Assembly (NCBI GenBank): GCA_030653175.1
Contig: JAURZV010000072.1
Span: forward strand, 1-64,000
Direction: 5' to 3'
Source: Methylobacter sp.
GTDB lineage: Bacteria; Pseudomonadota; Gammaproteobacteria; Methylococcales; Methylomonadaceae
Length of the DNA: 64,000 nt
How positions within the stretch are numbered: position 1 is the first letter of the stretch; each line of letters begins with the position of its first letter. The translations under genes and the position numbers were made by a program. A model generated the notes under the pieces. That model saw only the letters and a program-made list of their open reading frames with translations. It did not search any database and was not told the DNA's origin. Below, one piece after another: positions 52,142 through 61,179 of this stretch.

Positions 52142-53497
52142 TCATAAGAAAATCCCTTGCTGGACAAGCCAGGGTTTGACGAACAACAGCAACAGCCCCG
52201 CCGCGCCACAAGCACCGATGACAGGAATGACGCCAGTCTTGTAACGGAACAGTGCCAGCAAGGCGCCCACACCGATCAGCGCGGCAATGCCGTCGAAATG
52301 TCCTTCGAAACCTTGCGGCCAGAACACATGCCAGGCAAAAAACACGGCGAGATTAAGAATAACACCGACCACGGCAGCGGTAATCGCCGACAACGGCGCG
52401 GTGAATTTTAAGTTGCCGTGGGTCGATTCCACTAACGGTCCGCCCGCTAAAATAAACAGGAAGCTGGGCAGAAAAGTAAAATAAGTCACTACAACCGCCG
52501 CGACCACACCGGCCATTAATAAGGCCTCGGAGCCGAACGGTAGCTGGCTCCAGCCGCCCAGAAACCCGACGAAGGTAACGATCATGATCAGCGGGCCGGG
52601 CGTGGTTTCGCCCAGCGCCAGGCCGTCGATCATTTGCGTGGCGCTCAGCCAGTGGTAATGTTCCACCGCTCCCTGATACACATAAGGCAATACCGCATAA
52701 GCGCCGCCGAAAGTCAGCAGCGCCGCCTTGGTGAAAAACCAGCCCATTTGCGTCAGCGCACCGTTCCAGCCGTATTGCCAGCACAACAAGCCCATCACGC
52801 CGCCCCATAAAATCAATCCTGCCGCGACGATTTTAAGAAGGTGCGACCAACGGAACAGGGCATGATCGGGAATGGGCATGTCGTCATCAATCAGCGCGGG
52901 ACCGTAGCTTTGTTTGGCCGCGCCATGTCCGCCGCCGACGGCAAATTTGTCAGGGGCGATGCGCCCGCCAATGGATCCCAGACAGGCCGCGATCAACACG
53001 ATCAACGGGAACGGCGCTTGCAATGCGAAGATGGCGAGAAAAGCCAGCGCTGCCAAAGTCCACAGTACGCCGTTTTTTAAAGCGCGCGAACCGATGCGAT
53101 GCGCGGCGAACAGCACGATGGCGGTAACAGCGGGTTTGATGCCGTAAAGCACACCGGCCACCGCCGGAACCTGGCCGAAGCTCAGGTAAATCCAGCTTAG
53201 CAGGATCAGCAGGAACAGCGACGGCAGAATAAACAAAAGCCCGGCGACCACTCCGCCCCAGGTGCGATGCATCAGCCACCCGAGATAAACCGCCAGTTGC
53301 TGCGCTTCAGGCCCCGGCAATAACATGCAGTAATTCAGCGCATGCAGGAAGCGCTTTTCTGAAATCCAGCGCCGCCGCTCGACCAATTCCTGATGCATGA
53401 TAGCGATTTGTCCGGCAGGACCGCCGAAGCTGATAAAGCCGAGTTTGAGCCAGAAATTAAAGGCCGTACCGAAGCTTACGGGTTGCGGTCGTTCCAT
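52142..53497 (-). CDS. chrA: CHR-family chromate transporter (two-domain ChrA)
   Basis: A 451-residue membrane protein of the long-chain chromate ion transporter family. It consists of two homologous halves, each with the GxGGP-type motif: LGFISFGGPAGQIAIMHQEL with YCMLLPGPEAQQLAVYLGWL in the first half, and LLTFGGAYAVLPYVYQGAVE with GLALGETTPGPLIMIVTFVG in the second (each quoted within 20 residues). ChrA proteins export chromate, often as chromate/sulfate antiporters. Its place beside a CysB-like regulator and the sulfate importer fits this, since chromate enters cells through sulfate transporters. Confidence 0.92.
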   Translation of the reverse strand: MERPQPVSFGTAFNFWLKLGFISFGGPAGQIAIMHQELVERRRWISEKRFLHALNYCMLLPGPEAQQLAVYLGWLMHRTWGGVVAGLLFILPSLFLLILLSWIYLSFGQVPAVAGVLYGIKPAVTAIVLFAAHRIGSRALKNGVLWTLAALAFLAIFALQAPFPLIVLIAACLGSIGGRIAPDKFAVGGGHGAAKQSYGPALIDDDMPIPDHALFRWSHLLKIVAAGLILWGGVMGLLCWQYGWNGALTQMGWFFTKAALLTFGGAYAVLPYVYQGAVEHYHWLSATQMIDGLALGETTPGPLIMIVTFVGFLGGWSQLPFGSEALLMAGVVAAVVVTYFTFLPSFLFILAGGPLVESTHGNLKFTAPLSAITAAVVGVILNLAVFFAWHVFWPQGFEGHFDGIAALIGVGALLALFRYKTGVIPVIGACGAAGLLLLFVKPWLVQQGIFL

Positions 53498-53570
53498 AGG
53501 GTTCTCCTTGATCCTAAAAAATCAGTAAGATTTGATATTTTCGTGCTGCCGTAGCACCCGGAGCCATCAA

Positions 53571-53595
53571 GGGCGACCAGCCGGTCGCCCCTACA
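53571..53595. repeat. GTAG-headed palindrome, intergenic copy
   Basis: GGGCGACCAGCCGGTCGCCC followed by CTAC, the intergenic sister of the unit translated inside the glycosyltransferase gene (11834-11857). Confidence 0.85.
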
Positions 53596-53618
53596 ATGCT
53601 CACACCATTCTGTGCCAC

Positions 53619-54518
53619 TTAGTGATGCAGTTCTTTAGCCGCAGCCAGCAGTTCGTCGATAAAATGCTGCGTGTATAAAGGCAGGTAGTTGTTCTTTAAA
53701 TAGGCGATCTTGGTTCTTGAACTGGGAATAAGATGCGATAAATCCCGCGCCACCAGGTCTTGATCCATCGCCGGATCATACGCCATACCGGCGATAATGC
53801 CGACCCCCATCCCCAGGCGGACATAAGTCTTGATCACGTCGGTATCGGCGGCGGCCAGGATAATATCCAGCTCCATGCCGGTGTTTTTAAATGCGGTCTC
53901 GATATTTGAGCGCCCGGTAAAACCGAAACTGTAGGTGAGTATCGGATAAGACGCGAGCCGTTTAAGAGAAATATCGCCCTCGCTCAGCGGATGATTTTTT
54001 GGTACCACCACCGCATGATGCCATTCATAGCAGGGTTTGACGACTAAATCGGTATCTTCGCCGACTTTCTCGGTGCAGATGGCAATATCGGCTTTCCGGG
54101 TATGCAGTTTATTAATCAGTTGTTCGGGCGACGCTTCAATCATATAAATCCTGACGCCGGGATATTTTTCTCTAAAGCGCAGGATAGGTTTCGGTAAAAA
54201 ATACTTGGCCTGGGTGTGCGTGGTCGCAATATGCAGAACGCCCTGATTGCTGTCGATATAGTCGGCGGCTATCGTATGAATATTGTTTTTGGCCAGGTTA
54301 ATGGTTGCGACCTCCTCCATGATGCGCCGCCCCAAGGAAGTCAGGCCTATCAATTTTTTGCCCTGCCGTTCGTATAAAGGTGAACCCAGCTCGGCTTCAA
54401 AAAGCTGCAATTGCCGGCTGACCGCCGATTGCACGATGTGCATTTTTTCCGCCGCTTTTGAAAGGCTGAAATCATTTTCCTGAAGAACGCGAAGCAGTTC
54501 AATTTGGCTTAAGTTCAT
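53619..54518 (-). CDS. CysB/Cbl-like LysR-type regulator
   Basis: A 299-residue LysR-family regulator. The winged helix-turn-helix is at FSLSKAAEKMHIVQSAVSRQ, with LFEAELGSPLYERQGKKL after it. The effector domain starts VLHIATTHTQAKYFLPKPIL. The TTHTQA(R/K)Y motif is specific to the CysB/Cbl subgroup, which senses N-acetylserine, thiosulfate or APS. It is shorter than E. coli CysB (324). It lies between chrA and the sulfate importer genes on the same strand, so it probably controls them. Two matching palindromes upstream of sbp and yezD are candidate targets. Confidence 0.9.
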   Translation of the reverse strand: MNLSQIELLRVLQENDFSLSKAAEKMHIVQSAVSRQLQLFEAELGSPLYERQGKKLIGLTSLGRRIMEEVATINLAKNNIHTIAADYIDSNQGVLHIATTHTQAKYFLPKPILRFREKYPGVRIYMIEASPEQLINKLHTRKADIAICTEKVGEDTDLVVKPCYEWHHAVVVPKNHPLSEGDISLKRLASYPILTYSFGFTGRSNIETAFKNTGMELDIILAAADTDVIKTYVRLGMGVGIIAGMAYDPAMDQDLVARDLSHLIPSSRTKIAYLKNNYLPLYTQHFIDELLAAAKELHH

Positions 54519-54863
54519 TTATTGGAGATTTTCCATCTAATAATTGCACACGGATTTAAACAGATACCCATGGACAAGACTATAAAAAATTCGTAACTGC
54601 CCACCCCTTTTTAAATCGCAAAGCCTACTTTAATGCGACCAAAGCAAGCTTTGGACTCCAGAAAACCTGACAAATCTGTCTGGAACAGATTTGCATTGAC
54701 CCGAAGGGTGTCGGGCAGGAAAGCCCGACATGAATACTGGAGTTCAAAGCTTGCTTTGAACCTTATGAATTTAAACAGCACGTTTTGTGACGTGCAGAAG
54801 CGAGCATTGGCTAGGGCGGAGTGTCGTTACCAAAAAATTCGTGTGCTGATTTTGGATAAAAAA
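54519..54863. repeat. Repeat spacer downstream of cysA
   Basis: No gene. Bases 54640-54830 contain AAGCTTTGGACTCCAGAA ... TGGAGTTCAAAGCTTGCTTT as an inverted pair and GTTTTGTGACGTGCAG, both also found at 7650-7790. An embedded block, CTGGAACAGATTTGCATTGA to GAAAGCCCGACATG, is related to 62313-62370 between lptM and lysA. Confidence 0.75.
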
Positions 54864-55907
54864 CTAATGAAACCAATGCGCATGCCGTATCCGCAAATCA
54901 ACCTTGTCGCCTTTATTCAGGTGCAAGCGCTTGAACTGCTTATTAGGCATTTCTGCATAAACGCTTGCAGCCGGACCATTGGAGCCATTCTTGACCAGTT
55001 CAATACGGATCAGGGCACCCAAATGTTGCCAGTCTTTCAAGGTTACAAACGCATCGCTATTGGCTGTCGATTTTTCAATGACAATATCATGCGGCCGAAC
55101 ATGTGCAATCCTGCCTTTTTGCTGCGCAGTTGATAATCCTGCTGTTTGCAGCCAATCGGCATCATGTTCTTCCAGGTCGAAAATATTGGTATGTCCGATA
55201 AAGCGGGACACGAAAGCATTGGCCGGATTATCGTAAATATCGCCGGGTGCGCCTTGCTGTTCGATGCGCCCGTGATTGAGCACCACCACCTGACTGGCGA
55301 CTTCCATGGCTTCTTCCTGGTCATGGGTGACGAAAATACTGGTAACATTCAGGTCGTGATGCAGGTTGCGCAGCCATTGGCGCAAATCCTTGCGCACACT
55401 GGCATCCAGCGCGCCGAACGGTTCGTCCAGCAATAACACCGAGGGCTCCACGGCCAGGGCGCGAGCCAGCGCGATACGCTGGCGTTGACCGCCGGACAGT
55501 TGATCCGGATAGCGGTCATGCAGCCAGTCGAGTTGCACCAGCTCCAGCAAGGCATGGACTTTTTTAGTGACGGCATCGTTGCTAGGCCGTTCGCGGCGAG
55601 GCTTGACTCTCAAGCCGAACGCCACATTCTCAAATACGCTCATATGCCGGAACAAGGCATAATGCTGAAACACAAAGCCAATCTGGCGGTTTTTGACCGG
55701 TTTATCGGTAACCTTGTCGCCTTTTAAGAAGACATCGCCCTGGTCGGCCCGCTCCAGGCCGGCAATGATGCGCAGCAACGTGGTTTTACCGCAGCCCGAA
55801 GGCCCCAATAAGGCGACCAATTCGCCTTCGGGAATATCAAGGCTGATATTGTCCAGTGCGGTAAACGCGCCGAAGTGTTTACTGATATGGTTTACGCTAA
55901 TGCTCAT
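54864..55907 (-). CDS. cysA: Sulfate/thiosulfate ABC importer ATPase
   Basis: A 347-residue CysA. Walker [19 protein letters not shown], signature [20 protein letters not shown], Walker [16 protein letters not shown] and the H-loop ..[12 protein letters not shown] are intact. The C-terminal ~110 residues form the regulatory TOBE-like domain ([11 protein letters not shown]...). It powers uptake of sulfate or thiosulfate with CysT, CysW and the binding protein. It follows cysW by 85 bp; that spacer has GAAAGGCACAAGGCGAAAG-type repeat sequence also seen before pepP. Confidence 0.95.
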   Translation of the reverse strand: MSISVNHISKHFGAFTALDNISLDIPEGELVALLGPSGCGKTTLLRIIAGLERADQGDVFLKGDKVTDKPVKNRQIGFVFQHYALFRHMSVFENVAFGLRVKPRRERPSNDAVTKKVHALLELVQLDWLHDRYPDQLSGGQRQRIALARALAVEPSVLLLDEPFGALDASVRKDLRQWLRNLHHDLNVTSIFVTHDQEEAMEVASQVVVLNHGRIEQQGAPGDIYDNPANAFVSRFIGHTNIFDLEEHDADWLQTAGLSTAQQKGRIAHVRPHDIVIEKSTANSDAFVTLKDWQHLGALIRIELVKNGSNGPAASVYAEMPNKQFKRLHLNKGDKVDLRIRHAHWFH

Positions 55908-55992
55908 GGGATTTCTCTAAATATTTTAAATTCAAGGGATAGATGAAAGGCACAAGGCGAAAGACGAAACAGGAAAACCTTCCCTGGCCCGC

Positions 55993-56862
55993 TCACCCCT
56001 TTAACCTTTTATCTTGGTTTTGTTTCCATTCCAGGACGGTCTTAAGCACCAGCGTCACCACGGCCAACGCGGCTAGGGCTGACGCACCGGCGAAGGAACC
56101 GACGAAATCGTATTCGTTGTAACTGACTTCGACATGCAGCGGCAGCGTGTTGGTGAGTCCGCGAATATGACCGGACACCACCGAGACTGCGCCGAACTCT
56201 CCCATCGCTCTGGCGTTGCACAGCAGCACGCCGTTCAACAACCCCCATTTGACATTCGGCATAGTGACTTTAAAAAAGGTTTGCCGGCCGCTCGCGCCCA
56301 GCGATAAGGCCGCTTCCTCCTCTTCATGGCCGATTTCCTGCATCAGCGGAATCAACTCGCGGGCAACGAACGGGAAGGTCACAAACAAGGTCGCCAGAAT
56401 AATCCCCGGCACGGCGAAGATGATTTTGATGTCATGGTCGGAGAACCACGGCCCCAGCCACCCCTGAGCGCCGAAAATCAGCACATAAATCAAACCGGCA
56501 ATCACCGGCGACACCGAAAACGGCAGATCGATCAGGGTAATCAGCAGGCTTTTTCCGCGAAAGTCAAACCGCGCTATCGCCCAGGCTGCGGAAACGCCAA
56601 ACACAGTGGTCAAAGGCACCGTGACCACTGCAACCAACAGGGTCAACCTCATCGCTGCCAGCGCGTCGGGATGCGTCAGGCTGGCACTATAGGCCGCCCA
56701 GCCTTTGGCAAAGGCTTCAATAAGTACGGTCAGCAGCGGCAAAACCAGAAACAATCCGATAATGCCCAGGGTGAGTCCGATCAAGGCATATCGAATCCAG
56801 TCGGGATCCGACAGTGTGAGCTTTTTTGACGCAATAAAAGAGTATGCGGAAACGGCATTCAT
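55993..56862 (-). CDS. cysW: Sulfate/thiosulfate ABC importer permease
   Basis: A 289-residue inner membrane permease with six predicted helices. The EAA loop reads HEEEAALSLGASGRQTFFKV with the downstream MPNVKWGLLNG. VFGVSAAWAIARFDFRGKSL and DLPFSVSPVIAGLIYVLIFG are typical of CysW. It pairs with CysT, which lies 10 bp upstream in the operon. Confidence 0.94.
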   Translation of the reverse strand: MNAVSAYSFIASKKLTLSDPDWIRYALIGLTLGIIGLFLVLPLLTVLIEAFAKGWAAYSASLTHPDALAAMRLTLLVAVVTVPLTTVFGVSAAWAIARFDFRGKSLLITLIDLPFSVSPVIAGLIYVLIFGAQGWLGPWFSDHDIKIIFAVPGIILATLFVTFPFVARELIPLMQEIGHEEEEAALSLGASGRQTFFKVTMPNVKWGLLNGVLLCNARAMGEFGAVSVVSGHIRGLTNTLPLHVEVSYNEYDFVGSFAGASALAALAVVTLVLKTVLEWKQNQDKRLKG

Positions 56863-56872
56863 CAGGTATCCC

Positions 56873-57700
56873 TCACAGTTGTCCTGAACGGCGGCGTACC
56901 CACCATTGCAGCCCGTTAATCAGTAACAGCAGCAGAAACGACAGGATCAGCATGGTCAAGCCAATCGCGGTTGCCCCGGCGTAATCGTATTGTTCCAGTT
57001 TGGTGATAATCAACAACGGCACGATTTCCGAGATATACGGCATATTGCCGGCAATAAAGATCACTGAGCCGTATTCGCCGACGCCGCGCGCAAAAGCCAG
57101 CGCAAAGCCGGTAATGGTGGCGGGCAGGATGTTGGGCAAGATGACTTTGACAAACGCTTGCAAGCGGGTGGCGCCGAGACTGGCGGCGGCTTCTTCCATC
57201 GCGGTATCGAATTCCTGCAACACCGGTTCAATGGTGCGCACCACAAACGGCAAGCCGATAAAGATCAAAGCAAAGACGATGCCCAGCGGCTTGTAGGCAA
57301 TTTGTATTCCGGTGCCGTCCATCACCAGCTTGCCGATCCAGCCGTGGGGCTCGTAGATCGCCGCCAGCACGATACCGGCCACGGCGGTTGGCAAGGCGAA
57401 CGGCAGATCGATCAGCGCATCGAACAGACGCTTGCCGGGGAATGAATAGCGCACCAGCGACCAGGCGATGATAAAGCCGAACACTGCAGCTATCGCTGCG
57501 GCAATCAGCGATGCGCCAAAGCTGAGGCGGAATGAAGCCTGCACCCGCTGATTGGTCAGTATCGCCCAGTACTCGTCGAGGCTAAGCTGGAACGTTTTCA
57601 GCAGCATCGCGCTGAGCGGAATCAGCACGATCAGCGCCAGATAAACCAGGGTAAAACTGATCGCCGGGCGAAACCCCGGCATGATGTTGCTTTGTGACAT
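56873..57700 (-). CDS. cysT: Sulfate/thiosulfate ABC importer permease
   Basis: A 275-residue permease with six predicted helices. The EAA-type loop is AMEEAAASLGATRLQAFVKV with ILPNILPATITGFALAFARG, and DLPFALPTAVAGIVLAAIYE is typical of CysT (CysU). It forms the transmembrane heterodimer with CysW. It starts 155 bp downstream of sbp, the gap being occupied by a palindromic repeat at 57742-57806. Confidence 0.94.
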   Translation of the reverse strand: MSQSNIMPGFRPAISFTLVYLALIVLIPLSAMLLKTFQLSLDEYWAILTNQRVQASFRLSFGASLIAAAIAAVFGFIIAWSLVRYSFPGKRLFDALIDLPFALPTAVAGIVLAAIYEPHGWIGKLVMDGTGIQIAYKPLGIVFALIFIGLPFVVRTIEPVLQEFDTAMEEAAASLGATRLQAFVKVILPNILPATITGFALAFARGVGEYGSVIFIAGNMPYISEIVPLLIITKLEQYDYAGATAIGLTMLILSFLLLLLINGLQWWVRRRSGQL

Positions 57701-57741
57701 ATCAATTATCTTTTATAGGTTGGCCTGCATCTTTAGAATTC

Positions 57742-57806
57742 GGAGTGCAGGCTTCGCCTGCTATGCAAGCACCAAAAGTGGGCGCTTTAGGCGAAGCTTG
57801 CACTCC
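57742..57806. repeat. GGAGTGCAGGC palindromic repeat, copy 3
   Basis: GGAGTGCAGGCTTCGCCTGC ... AGGCGAAGCTTGCACTCC, in the sbp-cysT spacer. A structure of this kind inside the transcript could stabilise the upstream sbp mRNA, as REPs do in other ABC importer operons. Confidence 0.8.
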
Positions 57807-57855
57807 TGTTGCCAGATGGGTTAACGAAAAGCCGTTAACCCATCAGCCCCCTGCT

Positions 57856-58860
57856 TTAAGGCGCGTAGACTTGATCGAAAGTGCCGCCGTCATCGAAATG
57901 CTCTTTTTGAGCTTGCGGCCAGCCGCCGAATTTCTCATTGACGGTAAACAGCTCCAGTTTCGGAAAGCGTTTTAAGTCTTCAGGACTGGCATGTTCCGGT
58001 TGGTACGGACGGTAAAAATGTTTCGCCGCCAGCTTTTGCCCGACTGGCGAATACAGGTATTGCAAATAAGCTTCCGCCAAATCCTGAGTGCCGTTCTTTT
58101 TGACGATTTTGTCAAGCACAGCCACCGGCGTTTCCGCCTTGATGCTGACCGGCGGCACGACAATATCGAATTTACCTTCGCCAAGTTCGTTAATCGCCAG
58201 AAACGCTTCATTCTCCCAGGCGAGCAATACATCGCCGATACCGCGCTGGATAAAGGTCGTCGTTGAACCCCGTGCGCCGGAGTCGAGCACCGGCACATTC
58301 TTGTACAACTTTTGCACAAAATCCTTGGCGGCGTCCTTGCTGCCGTAACTCTTTTCCGCAAACGCCCAGGCGGCCAGATAGTTGTAACGCGCGCCACCCG
58401 ATGTTTTCGGATTGGGGGTGATGACGGATACGCCGTCTTTCACCAGATCAGCCCAGTTCTTAATGCCTTTGGGATTGCCTTTGCGGACTAAAAACACGAT
58501 GGTAGAGGTGTAAGGCAAGCTGTTGTTCGGCAAACGGCTTTGCCAATCCTTAGGCAGCAAGCGGGCTTTTTCGGCAATTTGGTCAATGTCATAAGACAAC
58601 GCCAAGGTCACTACATCCGCTTCCAAGCCGTCGATCACCGCTCTTGTCTGTTTGCCGCCCCCGCCGTGCGATTGCTGAACATTGACGTCTTCTCCGGCTT
58701 TATCTTTCCAGTATTTGATGAACTCTTTGTTGAAGTCCTGATAAAGCTCCCGGGTCGGGTCGTAGGACACATTCAGCAGAGTTCTATCTGCCAAGGCCGT
58801 ACCGCTTAGCAGCAGGGTTAGCGTGAAGAACAGGTGTTTTAATGCTTGGGTGAATTTCAT
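57856..58860 (-). CDS. sbp: Periplasmic sulfate-binding protein
   Basis: A 334-residue precursor with a signal peptide ending ..[13 protein letters not shown] (residues 1-24). The mature protein has [50 protein letters not shown] and [17 protein letters not shown], all signatures of the Sbp/CysP family. It delivers sulfate to CysTWA. It is the first gene of sbp-cysT-cysW-cysA. An inverted repeat at 58988-59006 lies about 130 bp upstream of the start. Confidence 0.95.
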   Translation of the reverse strand: MKFTQALKHLFFTLTLLLSGTALADRTLLNVSYDPTRELYQDFNKEFIKYWKDKAGEDVNVQQSHGGGGKQTRAVIDGLEADVVTLALSYDIDQIAEKARLLPKDWQSRLPNNSLPYTSTIVFLVRKGNPKGIKNWADLVKDGVSVITPNPKTSGGARYNYLAAWAFAEKSYGSKDAAKDFVQKLYKNVPVLDSGARGSTTTFIQRGIGDVLLAWENEAFLAINELGEGKFDIVVPPVSIKAETPVAVLDKIVKKNGTQDLAEAYLQYLYSPVGQKLAAKHFYRPYQPEHASPEDLKRFPKLELFTVNEKFGGWPQAQKEHFDDGGTFDQVYAP

Positions 58861-58987
58861 GATTTCTCCTTAATGGAAGATGTTTTATTGGTGTTGCCGC
58901 ATCGTTTTAATAAGCGCCATAGCCAAACTGCATGGTGCTATGGTAGACAAATTGATTGGCCGGTAAAAACGATATATTTAGATATAA

Positions 58988-59006
58988 TTATCTATTAATT
59001 AGATAT
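58988..59006 (-). promoter_or_regulatory. Inverted-repeat operator candidate upstream of sbp
   Basis: On the minus strand ATATCT-AATTAAT-AGATAA, part of a longer AT-rich palindromic stretch (58971-59007). It closely matches 60937-60955 in front of yezD. The size and T-N11-A character would suit a LysR-type regulator. Confidence 0.5.
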
Positions 59007-59027
59007 ACCCATTGGCCGGGCTTACTT

Positions 59028-60551
59028 TTACTTCGGCTTGCCATCGCCAAACGCATTCAGCGACACTTCAAAGTAGAAGAAGTTGCCTGCCTCGCTGGTG
59101 AAAGGGCCGGTATTGGCTTTCGCCTGCGCCCTGGTAAAACTACCCGGCTCAAAGCGGACATAACTCAAGCTCCAGTCTGCATAGGGGTTAAGTTTATGGC
59201 GTAGACGAATGTCGAACTCGTGTCCCAGGAAGCTGCCGCTTTTACCCGTTGTATCTCTCAGGTTAGCCCTGTTCCAAGCCTCGGTTTCGCTTTCCAGCCA
59301 AAAGGCGTTATAGCCGGTGTCGATGCGGACATCCTTGTACGGGGTAAATTCCAACCGGGCCTTGGGCGCACGCACGTTATCCCAGGAGAAATAATCGTTG
59401 CGCGACCACGGCTGGTTGAAGCCGTAAAAAGCATCGAAGCGTTCGTTTGATCCGCTGGAAGCGTTTCTGTTAGGATCCTTGTCGCCGGTACCGAAGCCGT
59501 AATAAACGCTGGCTCTGGGTTTCCAGTCATGGTCGAAGGTGTAGCCGAGTTCCAGCGAGTAAGCCAGGGCGTCATGCTGAAGATTAAGCTGCTTGGCCAC
59601 GCCTGTTCTGGTGTAACCAAACCGGCCGAACTGTTTGTTGATATCCGCATCGAAATCAAAGCCGCTACTGCCGAACAAACCGTAAACCCGCAAACCAGGC
59701 GCATAAATATCCATATCGTTCTTGCGATTGGCGGCAACCTTATTGTACGGGTCGCCATTTACTTTACGGCCCAGGAAGTAGGGCTGGATCGTAATAAATT
59801 CCGACCAACGGCGCAGGCTCAGCACGCCGCCATAAAACCAGGTATCTTCGTCAGGCCGGTCGAACTTGTATTTCAAGCGTTCCACCGGCTGGAACGCAAA
59901 AGTATCCAAATCCCAGTCGTTTTGCTGTTTACCAAAACGGACACGAAAGCCTTCAAAATTGTTGGTGGTGTTGCGGAACTCGTTATTGCCCACCAGACGC
60001 CGATCCAGCAATTCCAGATGCTGGCGGCCGGCGCGGATGCTTAACGGCCGGTTATGACCGAGCGCATGGTCGAAGTACAACTCAGCGTAGCCCTGAATCA
60101 ATTCAAATTCGTTGATATCAGCATCAGTTCTTTCATACAAGCCGTTGTAACTGCGGGCATCTTCAAATTCCACGGCAAAGCGCAGCGGATCAAGAATATT
60201 TTTTACCCCGATATACCCGCGAGTTCTCAGTAGCCACAGATTGTCAGGATCGTTGCGATAAGTTGATAGCGTAGCACCGGTTGTGGGATCATTTCTGCGC
60301 CGCAAATCGTTTTCGCGGTACTCATAGCGGGTACGAAAATCCAGCCCTACATCCAGCCATTCCACATCGCGGAACTGATCGAACTGGGTTTTGCTCAAAT
60401 TGCGTACATAAGGCGGAGGATCGCTGGCCGGTTCGACGCGATAACCTTTTGTTTTGACATAGTAATCCTCTGCGCTTGCCAAGCCGGGCCGTGCCAGTAA
60501 CAGGCCCAGAGCGCCGGTTGCAGACACTGTATTAATGAAATTACGCTGCAT
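59028..60551 (-). CDS. Outer membrane beta-barrel porin (alginate-export family)
   Basis: A 507-residue precursor with a signal peptide ending near residue 27 (..LARPGLASA-EDYYVK). The rest is a beta-barrel of the Alginate_exp (AlgE-like) family: WLDVGLDFRTRYEYRENDLR, YIGVKNILDPLRFAVEFEDA, SIRAGRQHLELLDRRLVGNN and SYVRFEPGSF near the end. Its position between sbp and the YezD-type gene in a sulfate-uptake cluster, with no alginate genes nearby, suggests it admits sulfate or organosulfur anions rather than exporting alginate; that is an inference. It lies 121 bp downstream of yezD and so probably shares its promoter. Confidence 0.82.
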   Translation of the reverse strand: MQRNFINTVSATGALGLLLARPGLASAEDYYVKTKGYRVEPASDPPPYVRNLSKTQFDQFRDVEWLDVGLDFRTRYEYRENDLRRRNDPTTGATLSTYRNDPDNLWLLRTRGYIGVKNILDPLRFAVEFEDARSYNGLYERTDADINEFELIQGYAELYFDHALGHNRPLSIRAGRQHLELLDRRLVGNNEFRNTTNNFEGFRVRFGKQQNDWDLDTFAFQPVERLKYKFDRPDEDTWFYGGVLSLRRWSEFITIQPYFLGRKVNGDPYNKVAANRKNDMDIYAPGLRVYGLFGSSGFDFDADINKQFGRFGYTRTGVAKQLNLQHDALAYSLELGYTFDHDWKPRASVYYGFGTGDKDPNRNASSGSNERFDAFYGFNQPWSRNDYFSWDNVRAPKARLEFTPYKDVRIDTGYNAFWLESETEAWNRANLRDTTGKSGSFLGHEFDIRLRHKLNPYADWSLSYVRFEPGSFTRAQAKANTGPFTSEAGNFFYFEVSLNAFGDGKPK

Positions 60552-60672
60552 GTGTTCACCTTAAGTTAAAAGTTCTCTGTTAGTTCGAGTAACCTCCGGT
60601 GATCCGGTCGGTTTGTTTTCACGTTGTAGTCATGTTTTCGCCGTTTTTTTACGGTAGAAATGGGTAATTATT

Positions 60673-60843
60673 TTATTTATTATCAAAGCGTAATTTCTCC
60701 TTACGCTCGATTTGTACAACTTTGCCTTCGTGAATAATAATTTCAATCGAACCAAACCTAATATCTTGTAAAATATCGGAAATCTGAGTTGCAATTTCAG
60801 ACAGTCTCGGTTCTCTGTGTGTGTTTTCCAATTTAAGCGCCAT
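60673..60843 (-). CDS. YezD/DUF2292 family mini-protein
   Basis: A 56-residue protein, MALKLENTHREPRLSEIATQ, followed by ISDILQDIRFGSIEIIIHEG and KVVQIERKEKLRF. The IRFGSIEIIIHEGKVVQIER core is the DUF2292/YezD pattern. YezD-type genes are typically found in sulfur-assimilation operons and are induced by sulfur limitation; the function is unknown. AGGAG seven bases before the ATG is a strong ribosome site. An overlapping longer minus-strand frame (60630-60848) is a shadow. Confidence 0.85.
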   Translation of the reverse strand: MALKLENTHREPRLSEIATQISDILQDIRFGSIEIIIHEGKVVQIERKEKLRFDNK

Positions 60844-60936
60844 GACAATGCTCCTGAAGGTAAAAACCTGTCGTTTACGTTGGAGGGAAGTTTAAAGAGG
60901 ATTTAATATTTAATAAAACGACATTATTAGATGCGC

Positions 60937-60955
60937 ATATCTAATTAAGAGATAT
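60937..60955 (+). promoter_or_regulatory. Inverted-repeat operator candidate upstream of yezD and the porin
   Basis: ATATCT-AATTAAG-AGATAT, perfect 6-base arms, about 95-110 bp upstream of the yezD start. It shares 17 of 19 positions with the minus-strand site in front of sbp. The rest of 60844-61179 shows no gene. Confidence 0.55.
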
Positions 60956-61179
60956 TAAGATTGACTTTAGTCAACCCTGTAATCTCTTAGCTTAATGGCA
61001 GTAATGCGTTGTGCGGGAAAAAATGCGAATAAAAGCCGAAGTAAAAACTTCGTGCTTTAACTTGATGGGTATGGGGCAAAAAACGTTGTCTGCTTGAGCT
61101 AGTGATGAAACAGCTCGCCCAAACGGATTAAATCAACAGTATTGGTTAAGATCAGCCATGCCTGTGCGCGACCCGGATG

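Noticed and set aside
60630-60848. 72-codon minus-strand frame at the YezD-type gene
   Set aside because: Wrong frame. The 56-residue YezD-like frame on the same strand has a strong ribosome site and family pattern.
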